The notes below the pieces were generated by a model that saw nothing but the letters and a program-made list of their open reading frames with translations, did no database searches and was not told where the DNA came from. The translations under genes were made by a program, and so were the position numbers. A stretch of 64,000 bases of DNA from an uncultured Clostridia bacterium. Its GTDB lineage: Bacteria > Bacillota > Clostridia > Christensenellales > Aristaeellaceae. Location of the stretch: NCBI GenBank assembly GCA_934670175.1, contig CAKUOX010000002.1, positions 24,288-88,287 on the forward strand. Reading direction: 5' to 3'. Numbering within the stretch: the first letter of the stretch is position 1; the number at the start of each line of letters is the position of its first letter. This document shows, piece by piece, positions 34,772 through 42,558 of the stretch.

Positions 34772-35236
34772 ATGGATAAATGGGATGCACGCTTTATGCA
34801 GATGGCGGAGGTGATCTCCGGCTGGGCAAGCTGCTATCAGCAGGATCGCAAGATCGGCGCGGTCATCGTGAAGAATAAGCGAATCATGACCACGGGCTAC
34901 AACGGCGCGCCCGCGGGCATACGCACCTGTGTGGAGCGCGGCGAATGTCTGCGCAAAAAGCAGGGCATCGCCTCCGGCACGCGCGCGGAGATATGCTACG
35001 CGATCCATGCCGAACAGAACGCCATCATCCAGGCGGCGCGCCTGGGCGTAAGCATCGACGGCGCGACGCTGTATTGCACGCATCAGCCCTGCGTGATCTG
35101 CGCGAAGATGATCGTGAACGCGGGCATCCGCCGCGTGGTCTACAAGCACGGCTATCCGGACGACTTTGCCGTGGAAATGCTGCGCGAGGGCGGCGTGCTG
35201 CTCGAGCGCTTTGAAGCTGAAAATATGGAGGAATAA
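34772..35236 (+). CDS. dCMP deaminase (ComEB-like)
   Basis: A 154-residue enzyme deaminating dCMP to dUMP for thymidylate synthesis. The zinc site is HAEQNAII (H near residue 84) with CTHQPCVICAKM (two Cys), and the substrate loop has NGAPAGIRTC. A hallmark insertion (ERGECLRKKQGIASGTRAEICYAI) matches the ComEB/dCMP deaminase group. The start at 34772 follows GGAGGAGG by 8 bases. The next gene starts 3 bp after its stop, so it is coupled with the M24 peptidase. Confidence 0.93.
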   Translation: MDKWDARFMQMAEVISGWASCYQQDRKIGAVIVKNKRIMTTGYNGAPAGIRTCVERGECLRKKQGIASGTRAEICYAIHAEQNAIIQAARLGVSIDGATLYCTHQPCVICAKMIVNAGIRRVVYKHGYPDDFAVEMLREGGVLLERFEAENMEE

Positions 35237-35239
35237 ATT

Positions 35240-36307
35240 ATGAACAAAAGCCGCATCGGCTGCGTGATCGAAAACATGAGCGCCTGCGGGCTCGACCAGA
35301 TTCTGGTTACGCACGCGCCCTCGCTGTACTACCTGACCGGCCACTACGTTGCGCCCGGCGAGCGCATGCTGGCGCTCTATCTCAATACGGACGGCGATCT
35401 CCGTCTCTACGCGAACCGCCTCTTTGCGCTTTCGGACGATGAGCTGCCCATCGTGGAGTTCGGCGATACGGACGATTGCGTGGGCATCCTCGCGGACGGC
35501 GTAAAGCCCGGCAGGCTCGGCATCGACAAATTCTGGCCGAGCCACTTCACCATTCGCCTGATGGAGCGGCGGCGCGACGTTACGCCCACGGTGGGCTCCG
35601 CGCCGGTGGACGACGCCCGCATGCTCAAGGATGCGGAGGAGATCGCCATCATGCGCGAGGCGAGCCGCATGAACGACCGCGCGCTGGCAGCGACCATCGC
35701 CGAAATCTGCGAGGGCATGACGGAGAAGGCGCTGGAAGCGGCCTACCTGAAAAACGCGAAGGCGCAGGGCGGCACGGGCCCGAGCTTCGCGCCGATCACC
35801 TGCTTTGGCGCAAACGGCGCGGAGCCGCACCACGACAACGACGATACCCGCCTGAAGGACGGCGACAGCGTGATTCTGGACGTGGGCCTGCTGCACAGGC
35901 GCTATTGCAGCGATATGACGCGCACGCTGTTCTTCGGCCATGTGGACGCCGAGCAGCAGAAGGTGTACGACGCCTGCCGCCGCGCCAACGAGGCCGGCCG
36001 CGCCGCCGTGCGCCCGGGACTGCCGATGTGCGAGTTCGACCGCGCCGCGCGCCGCGTGATCGAGGACGCCGGCTACGGCAAGTATTTCATCCACCGCACC
36101 GGCCACGGCATCGGTCTGGAGGTGCACGAGCATCCGGACAACTCGTCCGTCAGCCAGATCATTGCCCGGCCCGGCATGTGCTTTTCTGTGGAGCCCGGCA
36201 TCTATCTGCCGGGACGCTTCGGCGTGCGCATTGAGGATCTGGTGTGCGTGACCGAGGACGGCTGCGAGACGCTGAATGAGCTTGACCATGCGCTGAAGGT
36301 GCTGTAA
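35240..36307 (+). CDS. M24-family aminopeptidase (Xaa-Pro aminopeptidase-like)
   Basis: A 355-residue metallopeptidase removing N-terminal residues before proline. The creatinase N-domain (1-130) precedes the pita-bread domain with metal ligands in ILDVGLLHRRYCSDMTRT (two Asp), RTGHGIGLEVHEHP (His), SVEPGIYLPG (Glu) and VRIEDLV (Glu). This is the standard five-ligand set. It starts 3 bp after the dCMP deaminase. There is no signal peptide, so it is cytoplasmic. Confidence 0.92.
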   Translation: MNKSRIGCVIENMSACGLDQILVTHAPSLYYLTGHYVAPGERMLALYLNTDGDLRLYANRLFALSDDELPIVEFGDTDDCVGILADGVKPGRLGIDKFWPSHFTIRLMERRRDVTPTVGSAPVDDARMLKDAEEIAIMREASRMNDRALAATIAEICEGMTEKALEAAYLKNAKAQGGTGPSFAPITCFGANGAEPHHDNDDTRLKDGDSVILDVGLLHRRYCSDMTRTLFFGHVDAEQQKVYDACRRANEAGRAAVRPGLPMCEFDRAARRVIEDAGYGKYFIHRTGHGIGLEVHEHPDNSSVSQIIARPGMCFSVEPGIYLPGRFGVRIEDLVCVTEDGCETLNELDHALKVL

Positions 36308-36326
36308 GCTGCTGCAAGGTTTATAT

Positions 36327-36358
36327 AAAGGGGCGCTCCGAAAACAGAACGCCCCTTT
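36327..36358 (+). terminator. terminator of the dCMP deaminase operon
   Basis: AAAGGGGCG and CGCCCCTTT around a 14-base loop, T-rich at the end. Its core resembles the terminators at 6706 and 15443. Confidence 0.75.
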
Positions 36359-36375
36359 GCTGCGCCTGGAATTTG

Positions 36376-36404
36376 TTGACTTAATGTTTATAATGTTATA
36401 TAAT
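36376..36404 (+). promoter_or_regulatory. promoter of the Ig-repeat protein gene
   Basis: TTGACT (36376-36381), a 17-bp spacer and TATAAT (36399-36404), 53 bases before the start. Confidence 0.85.
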
Positions 36405-36457
36405 AAGAAAAGTATATTATGGAGATGAATTGAATTTCTGGATTGGAGAATACAGAT

Positions 36458-39400
36458 ATGCAAAAATTCTTAAGATCGTTGGCACTGCTGCTCTGCCTGG
36501 CGCTGCTTTGCGGCGCGTTGGCGGAAGCGCCCGGGCTTTTATCGGAGGGCGTCGATATGGAAGTATCGAAGCAGTCGGAGACCGTGGCCATGAACGAGGA
36601 GGATAAGTCCCCGGCAGCAGCTGAGTCTTCGGTTACGCCCGAATCTTCGGCAACGCCTGAACCCTCAGCGTCGGCTGAGTCATCGGCCACGCCTGAGCCT
36701 TCGGCGACAGCTGAGTCTTCGGCGACGCCTGAGCCGTCGATTACACCCGAACCCTCGGCAACGCCTGAGCCCGCGGTGATCGAGCCTGCTCAGGAAAAGC
36801 TGGTGCTGGGCGTGGGTGAAAAGCGCAGCGTGGCGGATTGGCGCTTCATTTCCGGCGGCAGCGGCTTTGATGGTTCGGCGACGTATAAGAGCTCCAATAA
36901 GCGCATAGCGACCGTCGATGCGGACGGTATGGTGAAAGCGCTCCGCAACGGCAAGGCGGTCATCAGCGTGCAGGCGGCGGGCGCGGTCTGTGAGATCCAG
37001 CTGGAGGTCAAAAACGCGCCGAAGTCCGTTAGCTTAAAGGTAGAAAAGAATGTGCTTGGTGTGGGCGAGGAAACGAAGCTTACTGTGACCACACCGAAGG
37101 GCACGACAAGCACCTGGACGGTGGAGAGCGCGGACGAGGGCGTCGCCGCAATCGACGGCGATACGCTGCGCGCCGTGGGTGAGGGCAGTGTGAAGATCAC
37201 TGCGCGCACCCACAATGGCAAGACGAGCACTCAGACGGTCACCGTGCGTCCCGCGCCGGATTCGGTGAGCTTTAATCGCACGGAGCTGACGATGGGCGCT
37301 GGCGAAGCGTACACATTGAAGGCGAGCCTGAACGAGGGCAGCGCCGGCGCGATGTACTATTCTGCGGCGGGCGACTGCATTTCGGTCGACGCTTCCGGCA
37401 GGATCACGGCGCTGAGCGCGGGCGAAGGTACGGTCACGGTCGAGACGTACAACGGCAAGACGGCAGTTTGCCATGTGACCGTGAACCCCGCGCCGACGCA
37501 GCTTGTGCTTTCCACGGCGGATGGGCGCGACAGGTACGGCGTAGGCGAAAAGGTACAGCTGGTATTCGAGGCGGACAGTCCGATTGCGGGCGTGACGTAT
37601 AAATCGAACAACGCGCGTACAGCGGCGGTATCGGCGGACGGCGTGCTGACGATGAAGAAGGCGGGCAAGGTCACCATCACCGCGAGTACCTATAACGGCA
37701 TTTCTGCGAAGCTGACCATCCAGGTGCAGATCGCGCCGAAGTCCGTTAGCTTAAAGGTAGAAAAGAATCTGCTGGGTGTGGGCGAGGAAGCGAAGCTCAG
37801 TGTGACCACACCGAAGGGCACGACAAGCACCTGGACGGTGGAGAGCGCGGACGAGGGCGTCGCCGCAATCGACGGCGATACGCTGCGCGCTGTGGGCGAG
37901 GGCAGCGTGAAGATCACTGCGCGCACGCACAACGGCAAGACGAATACTCAGACGGTCACCGTGCGTCCCGCGCCGGATTCGGTGAGCTTTGGCCGCACGG
38001 AGCTGACAATGGGCGCGGGCGAAGCGTACGCATTGAAGGCGAGCCTGAATGAGGGCAGCGCCGGTGCGATGCGTTATTCTGCGGCGGGCGACTGCATTTC
38101 GGTCGATGCTTCCGGCAGGGTCACGGCGCTGAGCGCTGGCGAGGGTACGGTCACGGTTGAGACGTACAACGGGAAGGCGGCAGTTTGTCATGTGACCGTG
38201 AATCCCGCGCCGACGCAGCTTGCGCTCTCTACGGCGGATGGGCGCGACAAGTACGGCGTAGGTGAAAAGGTACAGCTGGTATTCGAAGCGGACAGCCCGA
38301 TCGCGGGCGTGACGTATAAATCGAACAACACGCGTACAGCGGCGGTATCGGCAGACGGCGTGCTGACGATGAAGAAGGCGGGCAAGGTCACGATCACCGC
38401 GAGCACCTATAACGGCATTTCTGCGAAGATCACCATTCAGGTGCAGATCGCGCCGAGGTCCGTCACCTTAAAATTGGAAAAGAACCTTCTGGGCGTGGGC
38501 GAGGAAACGAAGCTTACTGTGACCCTGCCGAAGGGCGCGACAAGCACCTGGACGGTGGAGAGCGCGGACGAGGGCGTCGCCGCAATCGACGGCGATACGC
38601 TGCGCGCCGTGGGTGAGGGCAGTGTGAAGATCACTGCGCGCACCCACAATGGCAAGACGAGCACTCAGACGGTCACCGTGCGTCCCGCGCCGGATTCGGT
38701 GAGCTTTAATCGCACCGAGCTGGCGATGGGCGCAGGCGAAGCGTACATATTGAAGGCGAGCCTGAATGAGGGCAGTGCCGGCGCGATGCGTTATTCTGCG
38801 GCGGGCGACTGCATTTCGGTCGATGCTTCCGGCAGGATCACGGCGCTGAGCGCAGGCGAGGGCACGGTAACGGTTGAGACGTACAACGGAAAGACGGCAG
38901 TTTGTCATGTGACCGTGAATCCCGCGCCGACGCAGCTTGCGCTCTCTACGGCGGATGGGGGCGACAAGTACGGCGTAGGTGAAAAGGTACAGCTGGTATT
39001 CGAAGCGGACAGCCCGATCGCGGGCGTGACGTATAAATCGAACAACGCGCGTACAGCGGCGGTATCGGCAGACGGCGTGCTGACGATGAAGAAGGCGGGC
39101 AAGGTCACCATCACCGCGAGCACCTATAACGGCATTTCTGCGAAGCTGACCATTCAGGTGCAGAATGCGCCCAAGTCCATTGCTTTGGCAGTAGGAAATA
39201 ATGTGCTTGGCGTAGGCGAAGAAACGAAGCTTACTGTGACCCTGCCGAAGAACAGCGCGGGGCGTTATGAGATCAGCCTGACGGGCGACTCGGTGCGGCT
39301 CGAGGATGATCGCATCGTGGCCGTCAGACCGGGGGATACGTGCGTCAGCGTGCGCAGCTACAATGGCCGCAGCGCGCAGGTGAACATAACGGTGTGTCCG

Positions 39401-40558
39401 GAGCCGACGTGGCTGAAGCTGTCGCCCGAGGAGGGCGCGATTCCCGTGGGCGGCAGGATCCGCTTTGCTGTGGAAATGGATGCGGGTGCAAAAAGCGCTC
39501 TGCGCTTCGAGTGCTCGGACAATAGCGTGGCGCTGCCCAGCGAGGATGGCACGATGCTGGGCGTGAGCATTGGCGAAGCCTGGATCACCGCTGTGACGGC
39601 GAACGGCGTCAGTGCGCGCGCATTGCTGCGCGTATGTCCGCTGCCGGAGCGCATTTCACTGCCGGCATTGCCGGAGGTCGCCGTGGGCGATAAATATCAG
39701 GTCGTGCCGGAGACCTATCCGGAAAACTCGATGGGCGAATATACCTACGCCAGCAGCGATCCCAGCGTGGCGAGGATCGACGCGCGCGGCGTGATCTCCG
39801 GTTACGGCGCGGGCAGCGCGGTGATCACCGTTACGAGCGGAAGCTGCGTGGCGACGCAGATATTGACCGTGCGCAGCTATAACGATCTGCATCCCGTGCG
39901 CGTGGTGGCGCACCGCGGCGCATCCGGCTATTATCCGGAAAACACGCTGGATGCCTTCCGCCATGCGTCCGACTACGGCGCGAAGAACGTGGAGCTGGAT
40001 GTGCGCAGAACGGCGGACGGCAAGCTGGTGGTTTTCCACGATGCGTCCATCAGCGTCAAGGGCAAGAGCAGACGCCTCGACAGCATGACCTATGAGCAGC
40101 TCAAGGCCGTGAAGCCGGACATTTGCCTGCTGAGCGAGGCGCTGCAGGTGATCGGCGAGTGCGGCCTGCACGCGCATGTGGAGATCAAGGATAAGAATAT
40201 CGAGCCCGAGGTCGCGGAATGCGTGAAGCAGAGTGGGGTATATGGCGATGCTGATTATCTGTGCTTCGATCTGAACGTGCTGCGCACGATCAGCGCGCAC
40301 GACCCCGACACGGACCTGACCTACCTGATCAACAAGCAGGATAAGCTGAATTACCTGATGAAGAACCTGGATAAGTTCCAGGACATCAAAACCGTTTCCA
40401 TCCATAAGGCTCTGCTCACGCCCGAGATCGTGCGCACGCTGCACCTGCATGGCAAGAAGGTGATCGGCTGGACGGCGGATACGGAGAGCGATGTTAAGCG
40501 CCTGAAGAAGCTGGGCGTGGACTGCATCACGTCCAATTATCCGGATCGGGTGAAATAA
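36458..40558 (+). CDS. large secreted Ig-like repeat protein with C-terminal glycerophosphodiesterase domain
   Basis: A 1366-residue secreted protein. Signal peptide MQKFLRSLALLLCLALLCGALA, then a Ser/Thr/Pro/Glu tract (about 50-110), then about 12 bacterial Ig-like (BIG2) domains. Three blocks of 239 residues are nearly identical (start points 37017, 37734 and 38451), each with patterns like YKSNNARTAAVSADGVLTMKKAGKVTITAS. The last about 220 residues are a GDPD domain: VVAHRGASGYYPENT (catalytic His, Arg), ELDVRRT and VVFHDASI (His), and HVEIKD. It hydrolyses glycerophosphodiesters in typical members. No sortase motif or transmembrane tail follows. The GGAG before the start is weak. Confidence 0.85.
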   Translation: MQKFLRSLALLLCLALLCGALAEAPGLLSEGVDMEVSKQSETVAMNEEDKSPAAAESSVTPESSATPEPSASAESSATPEPSATAESSATPEPSITPEPSATPEPAVIEPAQEKLVLGVGEKRSVADWRFISGGSGFDGSATYKSSNKRIATVDADGMVKALRNGKAVISVQAAGAVCEIQLEVKNAPKSVSLKVEKNVLGVGEETKLTVTTPKGTTSTWTVESADEGVAAIDGDTLRAVGEGSVKITARTHNGKTSTQTVTVRPAPDSVSFNRTELTMGAGEAYTLKASLNEGSAGAMYYSAAGDCISVDASGRITALSAGEGTVTVETYNGKTAVCHVTVNPAPTQLVLSTADGRDRYGVGEKVQLVFEADSPIAGVTYKSNNARTAAVSADGVLTMKKAGKVTITASTYNGISAKLTIQVQIAPKSVSLKVEKNLLGVGEEAKLSVTTPKGTTSTWTVESADEGVAAIDGDTLRAVGEGSVKITARTHNGKTNTQTVTVRPAPDSVSFGRTELTMGAGEAYALKASLNEGSAGAMRYSAAGDCISVDASGRVTALSAGEGTVTVETYNGKAAVCHVTVNPAPTQLALSTADGRDKYGVGEKVQLVFEADSPIAGVTYKSNNTRTAAVSADGVLTMKKAGKVTITASTYNGISAKITIQVQIAPRSVTLKLEKNLLGVGEETKLTVTLPKGATSTWTVESADEGVAAIDGDTLRAVGEGSVKITARTHNGKTSTQTVTVRPAPDSVSFNRTELAMGAGEAYILKASLNEGSAGAMRYSAAGDCISVDASGRITALSAGEGTVTVETYNGKTAVCHVTVNPAPTQLALSTADGGDKYGVGEKVQLVFEADSPIAGVTYKSNNARTAAVSADGVLTMKKAGKVTITASTYNGISAKLTIQVQNAPKSIALAVGNNVLGVGEETKLTVTLPKNSAGRYEISLTGDSVRLEDDRIVAVRPGDTCVSVRSYNGRSAQVNITVCPEPTWLKLSPEEGAIPVGGRIRFAVEMDAGAKSALRFECSDNSVALPSEDGTMLGVSIGEAWITAVTANGVSARALLRVCPLPERISLPALPEVAVGDKYQVVPETYPENSMGEYTYASSDPSVARIDARGVISGYGAGSAVITVTSGSCVATQILTVRSYNDLHPVRVVAHRGASGYYPENTLDAFRHASDYGAKNVELDVRRTADGKLVVFHDASISVKGKSRRLDSMTYEQLKAVKPDICLLSEALQVIGECGLHAHVEIKDKNIEPEVAECVKQSGVYGDADYLCFDLNVLRTISAHDPDTDLTYLINKQDKLNYLMKNLDKFQDIKTVSIHKALLTPEIVRTLHLHGKKVIGWTADTESDVKRLKKLGVDCITSNYPDRVK
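37017..39167 (+). repeat. three tandem 717-bp coding repeats
   Basis: Three in-frame 717-bp units (37017-37733, 37734-38450, 38451-39167) within the Ig-repeat gene. They are highly similar at DNA level, with whole stretches identical over hundreds of bases, so gain or loss by recombination is likely. A fourth partial unit (from 39168) is diverged. Confidence 0.9.
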
Positions 40559-40580
40559 ATTCAAAACCGTCATATGAAAA

Positions 40581-40620
40581 GGGGCTTCTGTTTCCGATTG
40601 AGTGTGGAAACAGAAGCCCC
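40581..40620. terminator. terminator of the Ig-repeat gene
   Basis: GGGGCTTCTGTTTCC and GGAAACAGAAGCCCC, a perfect 15-bp stem with a 10-base loop. AAAA precedes it, so it may also end transcripts from the converging pgsA operon. Confidence 0.8.
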
Positions 40621-40681
40621 TGATGATTTATAAGTACGGGTCGGCGGGTTCTAAAGGAAGTCGCCGACAATTCCATTTAAG

Positions 40682-41236
40682 TCACATGTCGCGGATGCAA
40701 TCGTAATTCTTGATGATGTATTCCGCGCCGGAAACGATGGTAAGCACCACGGCGATATACATCAGCACATTGGCGAGCACCACGCCGAAATGCCCCAGCA
40801 GCGGCGCGCCGCTGACCGGCACCAGCAGCATTAGCGCGACAGTGGCGCTCATCTGGAACACGGTCTTGAGCTTGCCCAGCATCGCCGCAGCGATCACCTT
40901 GCCGCCGCCCGCGGCCACCAGCCGGAAGCCGGAAATAATGAATTCGCGCGCGAGCATCACGATGCACACCCAGGCGGGCATGCGGTCGGACGCAACGAGC
41001 ACCACCATGGCGCTCATGACCAGCAGCTTATCGGCAATCGGGTCGGCAAACTTGCCGAAATTGGTGACCAGATGCCGCGCGCGGGCGATCTTTCCGTCCA
41101 GCGTGTCGGTAAAGCACGCCGCCAGATAGAGCACCAGCGCCACATACTGGCACCACTGCGCCTTCGCCAGGGCAAAGATCACGAATACGGGGATCATGAT
41201 GATTCGAAGCATCGTCAGTTTATTTGGCAGATTCAT
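40682..41236 (-). CDS. pgsA: CDP-diacylglycerol--glycerol-3-phosphate 3-phosphatidyltransferase
   Basis: A 184-residue membrane enzyme making phosphatidylglycerol-phosphate, the committed step to anionic phospholipids. The CDP-alcohol motif D-x2-DG-x2-AR-x8-G-x3-D-x3-D is present as DTLDGKIARARHLVTNFGKFADPIAD (about residues 43-68). Membrane helices flank it. It starts 2 bp after the rimO stop, with GGAGGTG inside the rimO end. Last gene of the operon from 47364. It fits functionally with the cardiolipin synthase at 52.6 kb. Confidence 0.95.
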   Translation of the reverse strand: MNLPNKLTMLRIIMIPVFVIFALAKAQWCQYVALVLYLAACFTDTLDGKIARARHLVTNFGKFADPIADKLLVMSAMVVLVASDRMPAWVCIVMLAREFIISGFRLVAAGGGKVIAAAMLGKLKTVFQMSATVALMLLVPVSGAPLLGHFGVVLANVLMYIAVVLTIVSGAEYIIKNYDCIRDM

Positions 41237-41238
41237 TT

Positions 41239-42552
41239 TTACAGCACCTCCGCAGTCAGGTCATAGGCGTCCGCGCCGATGACGCGCGCCATCACATATT
41301 CGCCGGGCGTGAGCGTGCGCGCGCTGTTCAGGCGAATGCAGCCGTCGGATTCCGGCGCTTCCAGAATCGAGCGTCCCACGGGGACGCCATCCTCATCGAG
41401 CCCTTCCACCAGCACCTCGCATTCTTCGCCGATGCGCGCCTGCATCAGCTCCGCCGATATTGCCTGCTGGAGCATCATCAGCTGGTCGAGCCGCGCGAGC
41501 TTCACGTCCTCATCTATCTGATCCTTCATGCGCGCGGCGGGCGTGCCCTCCTCCGGCGAATAGGTGAAGGCGCCCATGCGATCGAAGCGCGCCTCGCGCG
41601 TGAAGTTCATCAGCTCCTCAAACTGTGCCTGCGTTTCGCCCGGGAAGCCCACGATGAACGTGGTGCGCAGGGTAATGCCCCGCGCCTTGCAGGCGGCGAT
41701 GCGGCTGCGGATCCATTCGGCGGAGCCGCGGCGGTTCATTTTCTTCAGCAGCGCATCGTCTATGTGCTGAAGCGGCAGATCCAGATACGGCGCGACCTTC
41801 GGGTTATTCTGGATCTCGTCCAGCAGTGCGTCCGTGGTGGTGTCCGGATAGCAGTAGAGCACGCGCACCCAGTGCACGCCCTCGATCTCGCTCACGCGGC
41901 GCAGCAGCGCCGGCAGCAGCAGCGTGCCGTCGCCCAGATCGCAGCCGTAGCGGCTGGTATCCTGTGCGATGAGCGTGATCTCCGTAACGCCCTGCGCGGC
42001 CAGACGCTCGCACTCGGTTACGATGTCGTCAAATGGGCGCGAGGCGTAGGAACCCCGGATCAGCGGAATGGCGCAGTAGGTGCAGCGGTTGTTGCAGCCG
42101 TCCGAGATCTTCACATACGCCGCCCACGGCGCGGTGGTGAGCACGCGGCCGCAGTTCAGGAAGCGTTCGCCGTCCGCCATGTACAGCGGGCGCTCGCCGT
42201 GCTCCGCATCGTCGAGCATATCGTAGAGGCGGGCATAATCGCTCACGCCCATGAAGCCGTCTACCTCCGGCATTTCCTGAAAGAGCGTATCGCCATAGCG
42301 CTGTGCCAGGCAGCCGGTCACGAACAGCTTTTGCAGCCGGCCGGTCTTTTTGTATTCCGCCATTTCGAATATCGTATCGATGGACTCTTCCTTTGCGGCC
42401 TCAATGAAGCCGCAGGTGTTCACGAATATGACGTCCGCCTGCGCCGGATCCGCCACGATCTCGTAGCCGCGCTCGCGCAGCATGCCCAGCAGATTTTCGG
42501 AGTCCACGCGGTTTTTCGCGCAGCCCAGCGATACCATGCCCACTGTTTTCAT
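41239..42552 (-). CDS. rimO: ribosomal protein S12 methylthiotransferase RimO
   Basis: A 437-residue radical SAM enzyme that methylthiolates an aspartate of ribosomal protein S12. The N-terminal MTTase domain begins VGMVSLGCAKNRVDSENLLG with its cluster Cys; the radical SAM cluster motif is CNNRCTYCAIP (three Cys). YLDLPLQHIDDALLKKMNR is the family hallmark. A C-terminal TRAM domain ends the protein. It lies 6 bp after ftsK and 2 bp before pgsA in an operon. Confidence 0.96.
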   Translation of the reverse strand: MKTVGMVSLGCAKNRVDSENLLGMLRERGYEIVADPAQADVIFVNTCGFIEAAKEESIDTIFEMAEYKKTGRLQKLFVTGCLAQRYGDTLFQEMPEVDGFMGVSDYARLYDMLDDAEHGERPLYMADGERFLNCGRVLTTAPWAAYVKISDGCNNRCTYCAIPLIRGSYASRPFDDIVTECERLAAQGVTEITLIAQDTSRYGCDLGDGTLLLPALLRRVSEIEGVHWVRVLYCYPDTTTDALLDEIQNNPKVAPYLDLPLQHIDDALLKKMNRRGSAEWIRSRIAACKARGITLRTTFIVGFPGETQAQFEELMNFTREARFDRMGAFTYSPEEGTPAARMKDQIDEDVKLARLDQLMMLQQAISAELMQARIGEECEVLVEGLDEDGVPVGRSILEAPESDGCIRLNSARTLTPGEYVMARVIGADAYDLTAEVL

Positions 42553-42558
42553 AAGGGA

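Noticed and set aside
37017..39167. Regular repeats that might suggest a CRISPR or tandem array
   Set aside because: Units are 717 bp, in frame and protein-coding; no short repeats with unique spacers exist.
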